This document shows, one piece after another, positions 1 to 9,280 of a stretch of DNA of 64,000 bases. The notes below the pieces were generated by a model that made no database searches, was not told the origin of the DNA, and saw only the letters and a list, made by a program, of their open reading frames with translations. Positions within the stretch are counted from its first letter, which is position 1, and each line of letters opens with the position of its first letter. The stretch is from Thiomicrorhabdus sp. ZW0627 (GTDB lineage: Bacteria; Pseudomonadota; Gammaproteobacteria; Thiomicrospirales; Thiomicrospiraceae). A program made the translations under genes and the position numbers. The stretch spans positions 124,517 through 188,516 of the forward strand of contig NZ_JARUQR010000004.1 in the NCBI RefSeq assembly GCF_029767005.1, read 5' to 3'.

Positions 1-271
1 TCTGATCCTTACCTTCCGACATGATCGGCAGGTCGACATTCAACTGCCAACCCAATTCTTCCATACGCTTTCGGTTGATAAGGACAGCTTCCATGTTTTT
101 ACCTTTTTCGTAAAAATCTTCAACGACCAGACCCGGGTTGGTTACGATCGCCATACTTACCATAAAGAAGTTCACAGCCAACACAATTGTCAGGATCACA
201 AACCACGCGATAACAAATGGGTTTTTCCACGCAACACTCCAGTCACGCGTGTCTTGTTTAACTTGTGCCAT
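1..271 (-). CDS. ccoH: FixH/CcoH family cbb3 oxidase assembly protein, partial
   Basis: The reading frame starts at an ATG on the minus strand (269-271) and runs off the left edge, so only about 90 N-terminal residues are present. The translation begins [19 protein letters not shown] and has one membrane segment (about residues 20-42), followed by the [15 protein letters not shown]-type stretch typical of FixH/CcoH, which assists cbb3 oxidase assembly. AGGAG lies 7-8 bases upstream of the start. It lies downstream of ccoG in the same direction, as in other cco/fix clusters, but a hairpin terminator separates them. Family call is from pattern recognition; the C-terminus cannot be seen. Confidence 0.85.
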   Translation of the reverse strand, partial: MAQVKQDTRDWSVAWKNPFVIAWFVILTIVLAVNFFMVSMAIVTNPGLVVEDFYEKGKNMEAVLINRKRMEELGWQLNVDLPIMSEGKDQ

Positions 272-290
272 CAACTTTTCTCCTGAAAAT

Positions 291-318
291 AAAAAAGCCC
301 TTATCAAAAGGGCTTTTA
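291..318 (-). terminator. Hairpin terminator between ccoG and ccoH
   Basis: The inverted repeat AAAAGCCCTT / AAAGGGCTTTT has a 4-base loop. On the minus strand it is followed by a run of T. It lies between the ccoG stop and the ccoH start, so ccoH is probably expressed by read-through or from its own promoter. Confidence 0.7.
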
Positions 319-380
319 TTATACCGTATCAGTCTGTTTTTAATTAAGTCATCATTGAAACAGTATGACTGATAACCGTA

Positions 381-1853
381 TCAACGTTTCTCAGGTCCGA
401 TGAACACGGTTTCATAGGTTTCAACAACTTGCGGATTATTCTCATCCACGACACGAATCAAAATCGGTGTACTCGCGCCTTCAAGTTGTTTCCTAGGGAT
501 ACGAACAAACAGAGTGGTCGATCCCAAATTACCCGGCGCAATATCCAGTATGTGTCTATCAAGGTTATATTCCAGACCTTCCGGTCCTTCGACAGTAATT
601 TTCGCTGCCATCGGCATATTACCCTTGTTGACAACTTTCATGACCCACTTGTTCTGAATGTTACCGTTACTCATCTGTACAAATACCGGGGCACGCTCGT
701 GTAACGCCTTAACATCCATCGGAGACATGGTTGCCAGTCCCCAAAGAATCATCCCTGCCGCAAAGGCCATAATCCCGCTATAAACAATGACGCGTGGACG
801 CTTCCAGATTGCAGGCAATTCCTTCCCGGCAAATTCGGATAGGGAAGCATAACGAATCAGACCTTTAGGCTTCTTGATTTTTTCCATGACGGAATCACAA
901 GCATCGATACACAAACCACAGGTGATACAACCAAACTGCTGCCCAAGTCGAATATCCACACCCGTCGGACAGACGGCTACACAAAGGTTACAATCGATAC
1001 AATCGCCTAGCTTCGGTGCTTCCTCACCCGGCTTGGCTCGTTTCATACGTCCGCGTGGTTCACCACGTTCATTGTCATAAGTCGGAACCACTGTCTCGGT
1101 GTCATACATAGCACCTTGAATACGAGCGTAAGGGCAAAAACCGATACACACTTGCTCACGCAGGATTCCGGCAAAGAAATAGGTCGCTAACCCAAGTACA
1201 AGGATAATCGTCGTTTCAGTCGCACCCCATTCAAATGAGAACAGACGTGACCATAGATCAAATGCATCTACGAAATAGGCGACGAAACTGAAAGAGGTTG
1301 CAAAACCAATGATGAGCCAAATAATATGTTTAGGCACCTTCACTTTCAGCTTACTGAAACTCATTGGCTGCTCGTCAAGCTTCATACGTTTGTTAGGCTG
1401 GCCTTCAATCTTCTCTTCAATCCAGGTAAAGACATCGGTCCAGACGGTATGGAAACAGAAGTAACCACACCACAGACGTCCTGCTATTGCCGTAGATGCA
1501 GCAAGCAGCAGTGCGAAGAATAGTAAGATCATTGCCAAAATCCAAATGTCCTGAGGAAGGATCGTCATACTAAATACATGGAACTGACGGTTAGGAAGAT
1601 CAAATAAAATCGCTTGATGGCCATCCCATCTCAAATAAGGCCCTACGAACAAAATAATCCAGAAAGAAGCCGCCCACCATTTAAATGTACGGAACTTCCC
1701 GCCTATTCGTTTAGCATGCACCGTCCCACCGGTATGCACGGGAAGAAGCTCTACACCGATATTTTGTAAATTTTTATTGCTGGTATCCATCTCATCAAGA
1801 ACGGATGCCGTGTGGCTAGCTTCTTGATGTGTAGATTGGTTTTCTGTGGTCAT
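381..1853 (-). CDS. ccoG: Cytochrome c oxidase accessory protein CcoG (FixG/RdxA)
   Basis: A 490-residue polyferredoxin-type membrane protein needed for cbb3 maturation; in this family it is implicated in copper handling for CcoN. Several membrane segments lie in the first 235 residues. Two cysteine clusters follow at about residues 285-320, CIDCNLCVAVCP and CITCGLCIDACD, which ligate [4Fe-4S] centres. A further membrane helix lies near residue 360, and a periplasmic Ig-like FixG C-terminal domain covers about 395-490. The length is normal for the family. It lies downstream of ccoNOQP and the small membrane gene, with a strong hairpin before it and a second one after it. Confidence 0.95.
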   Translation of the reverse strand: MTTENQSTHQEASHTASVLDEMDTSNKNLQNIGVELLPVHTGGTVHAKRIGGKFRTFKWWAASFWIILFVGPYLRWDGHQAILFDLPNRQFHVFSMTILPQDIWILAMILLFFALLLAASTAIAGRLWCGYFCFHTVWTDVFTWIEEKIEGQPNKRMKLDEQPMSFSKLKVKVPKHIIWLIIGFATSFSFVAYFVDAFDLWSRLFSFEWGATETTIILVLGLATYFFAGILREQVCIGFCPYARIQGAMYDTETVVPTYDNERGEPRGRMKRAKPGEEAPKLGDCIDCNLCVAVCPTGVDIRLGQQFGCITCGLCIDACDSVMEKIKKPKGLIRYASLSEFAGKELPAIWKRPRVIVYSGIMAFAAGMILWGLATMSPMDVKALHERAPVFVQMSNGNIQNKWVMKVVNKGNMPMAAKITVEGPEGLEYNLDRHILDIAPGNLGSTTLFVRIPRKQLEGASTPILIRVVDENNPQVVETYETVFIGPEKR

Positions 1854-1944
1854 AACTACAATCCTTGAGATCCATTATTCCTTTCGGCGTACATTGTATA
1901 AAAATAACTTGGCCATTCATAAGTCATTATTTTTATCAAAACCC

Positions 1945-1988
1945 ATAAACAAAAGTGGGCCTACATCTGTAGGCCCACTTTTGTTTAT
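1945..1988. terminator. Long perfect hairpin, probable bidirectional terminator
   Basis: A 21-base inverted repeat with a 2-base spacer has the core AAAAGTGGGCCTACA / TGTAGGCCCACTTTT. It lies between the 45-residue membrane gene and ccoG, both on the minus strand. A/T tracts flank both arms. It could attenuate ccoG relative to the oxidase subunits or protect the upstream mRNA 3' end. Confidence 0.65.
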
Positions 1989-2002
1989 AAATTAAGAATT
2001 GG

Positions 2003-2140
2003 TTACTTCTCATTCTCGTCTTTTTCAAGGCCTTCCATGCCTCGAGTTGCTTTCCATGCAAATGCAATCAAAGCGACGATACTGAAAATTACAGCGCCAA
2101 TAGAGCCCCAAAGAACCCAATCGTTGTTTAGATCACCCAT
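2003..2140 (-). CDS. 45-residue single-helix membrane protein in the cco operon
   Basis: A short frame on the minus strand starts at ATG 2138-2140 and is preceded by GGAGG about 6 bases upstream. It encodes about 45 residues with an N-terminal MGDLNNDWVLWGSIGAVIF, one hydrophobic helix (about residues 9-28), and a charged cytoplasmic-type tail ending GLEKDENEK. It lies between ccoP and ccoG. Small one-helix subunits of cbb3 oxidases are known (CcoQ; CcoM in Pseudomonas stutzeri), so a CcoM-like structural or assembly role is inferred, not shown. CcoQ is already present separately at 3190-3372. Confidence 0.65.
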   Translation of the reverse strand: MGDLNNDWVLWGSIGAVIFSIVALIAFAWKATRGMEGLEKDENEK

Positions 2141-2192
2141 TTTCAACTCCTCCATTCTTGATTTAAATCAAGTTTATAAATCACCAATACCA

Positions 2193-2221
2193 AAAAGGGA
2201 GAACACTAAGCCCTCCCTTTT
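2193..2221 (-). terminator. Hairpin after ccoP
   Basis: The inverted repeat AAAAGGGAG / CTCCCTTTT has an 11-base loop and, on the minus strand, ends in T-rich sequence. It lies just after the ccoP stop and probably lowers read-through into the small membrane gene and ccoG. Confidence 0.5.
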
Positions 2222-2259
2222 CAGATCAGTTCATTCGTTGATTACCTCAACTACCACTA

Positions 2260-3168
2260 TTACTGCCCACCACCAAGTGAGTGGACATAAACAGCAAGAC
2301 GTTTGATATTCACGTCAGCATTAGGTAGACGTTCTTTGAACGAAGGCATAACCGCCTGTTTCGTACCTGCTACGTAAACACCGTTTTTCTTAACATTAAC
2401 ACCGTTGGTGATAACGTTGATAATCTCATCGCGGTTTGAACTAAAACGCCAAACTTGGTCAGTTAGGTTCGCTGCACCAGCTGGAGCAAGAGGCTTACCG
2501 GCAGGACCGTGACAAGCCAGACACATACCTTTGGTATAAACTGCCTTACCAGCTGCAACAGAAGCATCGTTTCCTTTGCCTTCTGAAAGTGCGATTACAT
2601 AATCAGCAACATTTGAAATATCTTCATCAGTCAGATTACCCATCATACCTCTAGCTGGCATGTTACCGATACGTCCGTTTGTGATCGAAGCCTGGATTTG
2701 AGCTGCTTTACCACCCCACAACCAGTCATCATCAGCCAAAACCGGGAAGTTAGGGTTACCTTGACCACCAGCACCGTGACATGCAGCACAGTAATCACCG
2801 AAAAGCATTTTTGAAGTAGCAACTGCATAAGACTTCAAATCTTCGTCTTTAAGGATTTCATCCACAGACATAGAAGCCAATTTTTCTTCTTTGTCAGCGA
2901 ACTTTGCCTTACGCCAGTCTTTCAAAACTTTGTAATCATCTTTGTACTCTTCAACCTGAGTCCAACCAGCCATACCTTTAGTATGCTCACCAGTGCCGTC
3001 GGTAAGAGGAATTACAGGATAGTAAAGAGCGTAAAAAACGATCATGATGAATCCTGCGTAGAAGGACAACATCCACCAAAGCGGAGGAGGGTTATCCAAT
3101 TCTCGAAGATCTTCATCCCAAATATGACCAGTATTACCTTCGTCCGGCCATGGATTATGTAGTGCCAT
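2260..3168 (-). CDS. ccoP: cbb3-type cytochrome c oxidase subunit III, dihaem cytochrome c
   Basis: CcoP takes electrons from soluble cytochrome c and passes them via CcoO to the CcoN active site. The 302-residue protein has one membrane anchor at about residues 31-52. Two class I cytochrome c domains follow, with haem motifs CAACH (about residue 130) and CLACH (about residue 217). Length and domain order match the family. It lies 21 bases after ccoQ in the ccoNOQP order. Confidence 0.97.
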   Translation of the reverse strand: MALHNPWPDEGNTGHIWDEDLRELDNPPPLWWMLSFYAGFIMIVFYALYYPVIPLTDGTGEHTKGMAGWTQVEEYKDDYKVLKDWRKAKFADKEEKLASMSVDEILKDEDLKSYAVATSKMLFGDYCAACHGAGGQGNPNFPVLADDDWLWGGKAAQIQASITNGRIGNMPARGMMGNLTDEDISNVADYVIALSEGKGNDASVAAGKAVYTKGMCLACHGPAGKPLAPAGAANLTDQVWRFSSNRDEIINVITNGVNVKKNGVYVAGTKQAVMPSFKERLPNADVNIKRLAVYVHSLGGGQ

Positions 3169-3189
3169 AGTTATTCTCCTCAGAATAAT

Positions 3190-3372
3190 TTAGTCATCTT
3201 TCAATATCTTATATTTTTCTTCTTCCAACTCTTTACGCTTGCTCGGGCGTAGTGTCAGCCAGAATGTAATCAACATTCCGAAGAAAACCAATACTGTGAT
3301 GATTAATCCAGCCCAGTCCTGGCCTGTCATTGCAGACCAATCTGTGCCTAGATGTTGTTCAAGATTGCTCAC
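3190..3372 (-). CDS. ccoQ: cbb3 oxidase small subunit CcoQ
   Basis: A 60-residue protein with one central membrane helix (about residues 23-42, GLIITVLVFFGMLITFWLTL) and a Lys/Glu-rich cytoplasmic tail, as in CcoQ/FixQ. It stabilises the oxidase complex in other bacteria. It starts 6 bases after the ccoO stop, so it is co-translated with it. Identification rests on size, topology and position. Confidence 0.9.
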   Translation of the reverse strand: MSNLEQHLGTDWSAMTGQDWAGLIITVLVFFGMLITFWLTLRPSKRKELEEEKYKILKDD

Positions 3373-3378
3373 GCAAAA

Positions 3379-4206
3379 TTACTCGCGATACGTTTTGCTA
3401 TCGTCAAGCTTAACCATTGTTCCAAGAACTTGCAGGTATGCGACCATCGCATCCATTTCGGTATGGCCTTTAATAGCTTCGTTAGCGTTAGCAATTTCCT
3501 CATCCGTGTATGGAACACCCAAGGTACGCATTGCAGAAAGACGTGCTGTCATGTCACGCTTAGTACCGAAGAAATCTTTTTCGATACTGTTATCTGCTAG
3601 CCAAGGATAAGCAGGCATAACAGATTCCGGAACAACGTCCTGCGGACGCATCAAGTGCATTACGTGCCATTCGTTTGAGTATTTACCACCCAGACGAGCC
3701 AGATCAGGACCTGTACGCTTTGAACCCCATTGCATTGGGTGGTCATACATTGACTCTGTCGCCAATGAATAGTGTCCATAACGTTCACGCTCGTCACGGA
3801 AAGGACGAATCATTTGTGAGTGGCAAATATAGCAACCTTCACGCAGGTAGATATCACGACCGGCCAATTCAAGCGGAGTATATGGACGAACACCATCTCC
3901 AGCTTTCCAGTCAGCAACTTCCCACTTACCGTTTTTGTCTTGCTTATAAAGCGCCTTATCAGCGACTAATTTGCCATTCTCTTCGGAGAAAGTACGTTCC
4001 CAAACCAATTCAGGGAACTTTTCATTTTTAACGTTACCGTACTTATCCGTCTGCTCTGTATAGTCCATTGTCGACTTGAGATAGAACAGCGGTACGATTT
4101 CAACGATACCGGCAATCGAAATTGCGAATGCGGTAGCCAGGAAAAGAGCGAAGATATTACGCTCCAAACCTTCCTGGATATTTTTAGGTTCTTGATTGTC
4201 TGCCAT
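3379..4206 (-). CDS. ccoO: cbb3-type cytochrome c oxidase subunit II, monohaem cytochrome c
   Basis: A membrane-anchored monohaem cytochrome c of the cbb3 oxidase. The single helix is at about residues 18-43. The haem motif CYICH (about residue 128) lies in the family signature [20 protein letters not shown]. At 275 residues it is longer than typical CcoO: about 55 extra residues, rich in charged amino acids (starting near [14 protein letters not shown]), lie between the membrane helix and the VRPYTPLEL block. The rest aligns with the family by eye. It is part of ccoNOQP. Confidence 0.96.
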   Translation of the reverse strand: MADNQEPKNIQEGLERNIFALFLATAFAISIAGIVEIVPLFYLKSTMDYTEQTDKYGNVKNEKFPELVWERTFSEENGKLVADKALYKQDKNGKWEVADWKAGDGVRPYTPLELAGRDIYLREGCYICHSQMIRPFRDERERYGHYSLATESMYDHPMQWGSKRTGPDLARLGGKYSNEWHVMHLMRPQDVVPESVMPAYPWLADNSIEKDFFGTKRDMTARLSAMRTLGVPYTDEEIANANEAIKGHTEMDAMVAYLQVLGTMVKLDDSKTYRE

Positions 4207-4281
4207 GAGTTTGTGCTCCTCAACTCATTAGTTTCAATTAAGCGGCAACCTATACGTTACCGCTCTATGATTCAGATTTAC

Positions 4282-5712
4282 TTATGCGTGCGCTTCAACC
4301 TGGCTGGTTGATTTTGCATTCGCCATGCGGATTGTCATCACAACGTTATACAACATGACAGCTGCACCGGAGAAGAACAACAAACCACCTAATGCACGCA
4401 TTGCATAGTAAGGATGCATTGCAGCAACCGATTCCGCGAAGGTATAAGCCAAAGTACCGTACTCATCATAAGCACGCCACATCAAACCTTGCATGATACC
4501 GGATACCCACATCGCTACGATGTAGAACACAGTACCGATGGTCGCCAACCAGAAGTGGAAGTTGATCAATTTCATTGAATACATTTCCGTATTCCACAAC
4601 TTCATCACCATATGGTATAGAGCACCGATCGAAACCATTGCAACCCAACCAAGAGCACCAGAGTGTACGTGACCGATTGTCCAGTCAGTATAGTGCGAAA
4701 GTGCGTTTACAGTTTTAGAAGCCATTACAGGTCCTTCGAAAGTCGACATCGCGTAGAAGGCCAAAGCGATGATCAAGAAACGAAGAATGTAGTCTGTACG
4801 CAATCTATCCCAAGCACCTGAAAGCGTTAGCATCCCGTTCAGAGCACCACCCCAAGAAGGAATGATCATTGCAAGGGAGATAACCGCACCCAAAGAACCT
4901 GTCCAATCTGGAAGAGCTGTGTACTGAAGGTGGTGAGCACCAAGCCATACATAACCGAACATCAAAGCCCAGAAGTGGATAACAGATAAACGATAAGAAT
5001 AAATAGGACGCTGTGCTTGCTTAGGTACAAAGTAGTACATGATTGCAAGGAAACCGGCTGTCAGGAAGAAACCTACCGCGTTATGACCCCACCACCACTG
5101 AATCATCGCATCCTGAACACCTGAGAATAGTGAGTAGGAACGGAACAGTGAAACCGGGATAGCCAAGCCGTTAACAACATATAAATAAGTGATCGCAATC
5201 ATCATCCCCATAAAGAACCAGTTCGAAACGTAAACGTTCGGATGAGTTTCTTTATTACGTGATGCAATTGTCATCATGAAGTTGAATGTATACAAAGTCC
5301 AAACAACGGCGATAGCGATCGCTAGAGGCCACTCTTGCTCGTGGTATTCCTTACCTGTAGTCATACCCAAAGAAATTGTGACAACAACTGCTAACAACCC
5401 AATAGTGAACAAAATCGCAGTCCACCAAGCCATTGCATTGCTCCACAGCTTCACACCATTGGTTCTTTGAACCGTGTAGAAAGCTGTTGCCATTAACGTC
5501 ATACCACCAAATGCATAGATTACTGTATTCGTATGCATTACACGCAAACGTGCAAAAGTGATTTCAGCGATATCAAAATTTAACGCAGGCCATGCTAGCT
5601 GAGCCGCTGCAAAAGTACCCATAAAAGTACCCAGCACCAAAAAAGCAACAGCACCTACCGTTAAATACTGAACCACACCATTGTCATATTGTGGTTTTGC
5701 TGTAGTATCCAT
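4282..5712 (-). CDS. ccoN: cbb3-type cytochrome c oxidase subunit I
   Basis: The catalytic haem b / haem b3-CuB subunit reduces O2 to water with high affinity and pumps protons. The 476-residue protein has about 12 membrane helices. Visible ligand motifs are RVMHTNTV, WWWGHNAVGFF (CuB His), HHLQYTALPDW (CuB His pair) and GHVHSGALGW (haem ligands). It is the first gene of the operon, with AAGGGG about 10 bases upstream of the ATG. An FNR-like site and a TATAAT box lie upstream. Confidence 0.98.
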   Translation of the reverse strand: MDTTAKPQYDNGVVQYLTVGAVAFLVLGTFMGTFAAAQLAWPALNFDIAEITFARLRVMHTNTVIYAFGGMTLMATAFYTVQRTNGVKLWSNAMAWWTAILFTIGLLAVVVTISLGMTTGKEYHEQEWPLAIAIAVVWTLYTFNFMMTIASRNKETHPNVYVSNWFFMGMMIAITYLYVVNGLAIPVSLFRSYSLFSGVQDAMIQWWWGHNAVGFFLTAGFLAIMYYFVPKQAQRPIYSYRLSVIHFWALMFGYVWLGAHHLQYTALPDWTGSLGAVISLAMIIPSWGGALNGMLTLSGAWDRLRTDYILRFLIIALAFYAMSTFEGPVMASKTVNALSHYTDWTIGHVHSGALGWVAMVSIGALYHMVMKLWNTEMYSMKLINFHFWLATIGTVFYIVAMWVSGIMQGLMWRAYDEYGTLAYTFAESVAAMHPYYAMRALGGLLFFSGAAVMLYNVVMTIRMANAKSTSQVEAHA

Positions 5713-6174
5713 CAGTCGGATTCCCCTTTATAGTCTTAAAGTTTTACCCTCTTCCGCGTTGAAAATTGCATTTCATTTACGGAACAGGCTCCTCAATCGG
5801 CTTGTATTATACATTGCCCTATTGAAAACTCCCGCCTAAATGAAAATTAAACTTAATCCATATCAAGATTTTAGCTGGATTTTTGTTCAACAAACCAAAA
5901 GCACAGAAGACGACTTTTAATCAAATCTCGGCAATTATCCCAAACATAAAGCCCGGGCGGTACTAAAAAAATTTATATGGGTGCATTAGAATAAACTTAT
6001 AACCCTTCTAAAAAAAGGGGAATAATTCGAAATTGTACGTACTCCAATCCAAGCTTAAGCACTTAGCCTTCAGTGGATCGGCCCCATAATTTAGATTCCT
6101 GCTCGATAACATTATCAAACCCTCGCGGATTCAGTTATCATATTGTGCAAATTTCGTTTAGTAGGAATTAAGAG
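5713..6174. other. Divergent intergenic region between ccoN and hisB
   Basis: These 462 bases hold no convincing gene. The part nearest ccoN contains a candidate oxygen-regulated promoter (separate entry). The hisB side is AT-rich with only weak -10-like hexamers, and I see no attenuator or His-rich leader peptide there. hisB has AGGAATTAAGAG before its ATG as ribosome-binding site. Confidence 0.6.
5806..5866 (-). promoter_or_regulatory. Candidate ccoN promoter with FNR/Anr-like box
   Basis: The sequence at 5853-5866 reads TTAAT-CCAT-ATCAA, one mismatch from the FNR/Anr consensus TTGAT-N4-ATCAA. On the minus strand a perfect TATAAT lies at 5811-5806 with no good -35. If transcription starts about 7 bases past this -10, the box is centred near -60.5. 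That is the spacing of class I FNR-activated promoters, and a weak -35 fits activator dependence. The inference is from geometry and consensus only. Confidence 0.45.
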
Positions 6175-6762
6175 ATGCGCACCGCTAATATTGAACGCAA
6201 CACTTTGGAAACTCAAATAAAAATTTCTCTTGACCTTGACGGCCAAGGGGAAGCCAAGCTGAATACCGGAGTCCCATTCTTCGAACACATGCTCGACCAA
6301 ATCGCTCGTCACGGAATGATTGATTTGGAAATCGACGCTAACGGTGACACACACATAGACGATCACCACACGGTCGAAGACATCGGCATCACTCTTGGGC
6401 AGGCACTTAAAGAAGCGGTAGGCGATAAGAAAGGCATCACTCGCTATGGGCACGCCTACGTTCCTTTGGATGAAGCTTTGTCTCGAGTGGTTATCGACCT
6501 GTCCGGTCGCCCAGGCTTGGTTTTCAATGCAGACTTCACTCGTGCCAGAATCGGCCAGTTCGAAACCGAATTGGTATTCGAGTTTTTTCAGGGGTTTGTA
6601 AACCATGCTCAGGCAACGGTACACATTGATTGTCTTCGCGGACACAATGCCCACCACCAAGCGGAAACCATCTTCAAGGCTTTCGGACGTGCCCTTCGCA
6701 TGGCCTTAAGCGCTGATGAACGTATGGCAGGTAAAATGCCGTCAACCAAGGGCAGCTTGTAA
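6175..6762 (+). CDS. hisB: Imidazoleglycerol-phosphate dehydratase
   Basis: Dehydrates imidazole glycerol phosphate to imidazole acetol phosphate in histidine synthesis. At 195 residues it is the monofunctional form, without the N-terminal phosphatase seen in enterobacterial HisB. The metal-binding motifs [15 protein letters not shown] (about residue 62) and [19 protein letters not shown] (about residue 160) are intact. The TAA stop overlaps the hisH ATG by one base, so translation is coupled. First gene of the his operon. Confidence 0.97.
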   Translation: MRTANIERNTLETQIKISLDLDGQGEAKLNTGVPFFEHMLDQIARHGMIDLEIDANGDTHIDDHHTVEDIGITLGQALKEAVGDKKGITRYGHAYVPLDEALSRVVIDLSGRPGLVFNADFTRARIGQFETELVFEFFQGFVNHAQATVHIDCLRGHNAHHQAETIFKAFGRALRMALSADERMAGKMPSTKGSL

Positions 6763-7400
6763 TGAGTCAAAGATTAGTTGCCGTGGTGGATTACGGCATG
6801 GGTAATTTACGCTCGGTCTCGAAAGCGGCCGAGCATGCCGCCGACACAAACACAAAAATCATCGTTACCAGTCACCCGAATGAGATCGAAGAGGCGGATG
6901 CAATCATTTTTCCAGGCCAAGGTGCCGCCAAAGCTTGTATGAAAGCACTTCTGGACACAGGAATGATTCATCCAATCCAAAAAGCAGCCAAGGAAAAACC
7001 ATTTCTCGGCATCTGCATGGGACTTCAGGTTCTGATGTCACACAGTGACGAAAATGATGGTGTTGACTGTTTGGATGTCATTAAAGGGAACGTCAAACAT
7101 TTCGATCTTGACGCCAACCCGGAACTTAAAGTTCCCCATATGGGCTGGAACCAGATCCATCAAACCAACGAACATCCTTTATGGCATAACATACCGCAAG
7201 ACAGTCGCTTCTATTTTGTACATAGTTATTATGTCCAACCGGAGAACACCGACTATGTTGCCGGGCTGACCACCCATGGCGAGACATTCGCTTCCGCCTT
7301 AAGCACAAAAAATTTATTTGCCATTCAAGCACACCCGGAAAAAAGTGCTGAACACGGCATCCAACTGTTCAAGAATTTCTTGCAGTGGAACGGACAATAA
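6762..7400 (+). CDS. hisH: Imidazole glycerol phosphate synthase, glutaminase subunit
   Basis: A class I glutamine amidotransferase that supplies ammonia to HisF. The nucleophile Cys lies in GICMGLQVL (about residue 84), and the catalytic His-Glu pair in QAHPEKS near the C-terminus. DYGMGNLRSV near residue 10 is the HisH signature. It has 212 residues, a normal length. It starts inside the hisB stop codon and ends 14 bases before hisA. Confidence 0.97.
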   Translation: MSQRLVAVVDYGMGNLRSVSKAAEHAADTNTKIIVTSHPNEIEEADAIIFPGQGAAKACMKALLDTGMIHPIQKAAKEKPFLGICMGLQVLMSHSDENDGVDCLDVIKGNVKHFDLDANPELKVPHMGWNQIHQTNEHPLWHNIPQDSRFYFVHSYYVQPENTDYVAGLTTHGETFASALSTKNLFAIQAHPEKSAEHGIQLFKNFLQWNGQ

Positions 7401-7414
7401 ATTAAGGACACACA

Positions 7415-8158
7415 ATGCTACTGATTCCAGCAATTGATTTAAAAGACGGACAGTGCGTCCGTTTACGCCAAGGCATCATGGAAGACGCGACCGTTTTCTC
7501 GGGCGACATCGTTGCCATGGCAGAACGATGGGTCAACGAAGGCGCACGACGCCTACACATGGTTGACCTGAATGGCGCCTTTGAAGGCAAACCTGTAAAC
7601 GGTGAAGCGGTCTACCAGGTTCGGGAAGCCTATCCCGACCTGCCAATCCAGATCGGTGGGGGCATCCGTGACTTACAAACAATCGAAGCGTACCTGAATG
7701 CCGGTGTCAGCTACTGCATCATTGGAACGAAAGCGGTTCACAATCCGGAATTCGTCGCCGAAGCGTGTAAAGCTTTCCCTGGCCACATCATGGTCGGATT
7801 GGATGCAAAAGACGGCATGGTCGCCATCAATGGCTGGGCCGAAGTGACCGACCACGAAGTCACCAAACTGGGCAAACAATTCGAAAATGACGGCGTTGAA
7901 GCGATCATCTACACGGACATCGGACGTGACGGCATGATGCAAGGTGTCAATATCGAAGCCACCCAAGCGCTTGCACAAGCTCTGGACATCCCAATCATCG
8001 CATCGGGCGGGATCACAAACCTTGAAGACATCCGCCGATTGGCCACAATCGAAGCGGACGGCGTCACGGGAGCCATCACTGGCCGAGCGATCTACGAAGG
8101 TTCTCTCGACTTCAAAGAAGGACAGGCCTTGTCAGATCAACTTTCACCTAAACGATAA
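7415..8158 (+). CDS. hisA: ProFAR isomerase (phosphoribosylformimino-AICAR-P isomerase)
   Basis: A TIM-barrel isomerase that opens the aminoaldose of ProFAR to PRFAR. The opening [18 protein letters not shown] carries the catalytic Asp; GGGIRDL and [12 protein letters not shown] are the phosphate-binding and second-Asp regions. It has 247 residues, normal for HisA. AAGGACAC precedes the ATG. It lies between hisH and hisF in the usual order. Confidence 0.97.
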   Translation: MLLIPAIDLKDGQCVRLRQGIMEDATVFSGDIVAMAERWVNEGARRLHMVDLNGAFEGKPVNGEAVYQVREAYPDLPIQIGGGIRDLQTIEAYLNAGVSYCIIGTKAVHNPEFVAEACKAFPGHIMVGLDAKDGMVAINGWAEVTDHEVTKLGKQFENDGVEAIIYTDIGRDGMMQGVNIEATQALAQALDIPIIASGGITNLEDIRRLATIEADGVTGAITGRAIYEGSLDFKEGQALSDQLSPKR

Positions 8159-8168
8159 GAATCCGCAT

Positions 8169-8942
8169 ATGAGTTTAGCTAAACGTATCATTCCTTGTTT
8201 AGATGTAGACGACGGCCGCGTCGTTAAGGGCGTCCAGTTCGTCGACATCCGTGATGCCGGTGATCCGGTTGAAATCGCAAAACGTTACGACGAACAAGGT
8301 GCCGATGAAATCACATTTTTGGACATTACTGCCACCGCCCACGAGCGCGATACCATGGTGCATGTCGTTGAAGAAGTCGCCAGCCAGGTGTTCATTCCCC
8401 TAACCGTCGGTGGTGGGATCCGATCCATCGAAGACATCCGTACCATGCTAAATGCCGGTGCCGATAAAGTGGCCATTAATTCCGCTGCCATCTTCAATCC
8501 CGGCTTCGTCAAAGACGCATGCGACGCATTCGGCTCGCAGTGCATCGTGGTGGCGATCGACGCAAAAAAGGTCAGTCAGGAAGGCGAGCCTAACAAGTGG
8601 GAGATCTTCACCCACGGCGGACGCAAAGAAACGGGAATCGATGCTGTTGAATGGGCCCAAAAAATGCAGGAACTGGGTGCCGGTGAGCTTCTGGTCACCA
8701 GCATGGATCGGGACGGAACTAAAATCGGTTTCGACATCGAATTGACACGCACAATCTGCGACAGCGTCAAGATCCCGGTCATCGCTTCAGGCGGCGTCGG
8801 CGAACTGTCCCACCTGTCACAAGGGATTACAGAAGGACATGCAGAGGCCGTATTGGCAGCCAGCATTTTTCACTTCGGCCAGTTCACCATTAAAGAAGCG
8901 AAACAAGCCATGCAGGCAGACGGTATTGAGGTAAGATTATGA
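8169..8942 (+). CDS. hisF: Imidazole glycerol phosphate synthase, cyclase subunit
   Basis: Uses ammonia from HisH to make imidazole glycerol phosphate and AICAR. The chosen start is ATG 8169, giving 257 residues that begin [21 protein letters not shown], the conserved HisF N-terminus. The open frame extends upstream into hisA, but that extension has no HisF character. [13 protein letters not shown] and [12 protein letters not shown] are phosphate-binding and catalytic-Asp segments. The stop overlaps the hisE start by 4 bases (ATGA). Confidence 0.97.
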   Translation: MSLAKRIIPCLDVDDGRVVKGVQFVDIRDAGDPVEIAKRYDEQGADEITFLDITATAHERDTMVHVVEEVASQVFIPLTVGGGIRSIEDIRTMLNAGADKVAINSAAIFNPGFVKDACDAFGSQCIVVAIDAKKVSQEGEPNKWEIFTHGGRKETGIDAVEWAQKMQELGAGELLVTSMDRDGTKIGFDIELTRTICDSVKIPVIASGGVGELSHLSQGITEGHAEAVLAASIFHFGQFTIKEAKQAMQADGIEVRL

Positions 8943-9268
8943 GCGACATCCTGAAACAACTCGACCAGGTTTTGGAACAGCGCAAACAGGATGATCCAAG
9001 CCAATCATACGTTGCCAGCCTATACGACAAAGGCTTGGAAAAGATCTTGAAAAAGATCGCCGAAGAATCGGCCGAGACCCTAATGGCGGCAAAAGACATC
9101 GAACACAACGGTGACAAAGACCACCTGGTTTACGAAATCGCCGACCTATGGTTTCACACATTAGTATTACTTGCTTCACAAGACCTGTCGAGCAACGAGG
9201 TTACGACAGAACTACAAAGACGCTTCGGACTTTCAGGACACGAAGAAAAGGCCAACCGTTCAAAATAA
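8939..9268 (+). CDS. hisE: Phosphoribosyl-ATP pyrophosphohydrolase
   Basis: Hydrolyses PR-ATP to PR-AMP, the second step of histidine synthesis. The 109-residue protein has the MazG-like helical motif [15 protein letters not shown] and [13 protein letters not shown]. It is a stand-alone HisE; the PR-AMP cyclohydrolase HisI that usually precedes or is fused to it is not in this window. It overlaps hisF by 4 bases. Confidence 0.94.
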   Translation: MSDILKQLDQVLEQRKQDDPSQSYVASLYDKGLEKILKKIAEESAETLMAAKDIEHNGDKDHLVYEIADLWFHTLVLLASQDLSSNEVTTELQRRFGLSGHEEKANRSK

Positions 9269-9280
9269 GGAAAACGATTC

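Noticed and set aside
5867-6174. Histidine-rich leader peptide and attenuator before hisB
   Set aside because: No run of His codons and no terminator-like hairpin was found.
7944-8168. Longer hisF starting inside hisA
   Set aside because: The extra residues are out-of-frame hisA sequence; ATG 8169 gives the conserved HisF N-terminus.
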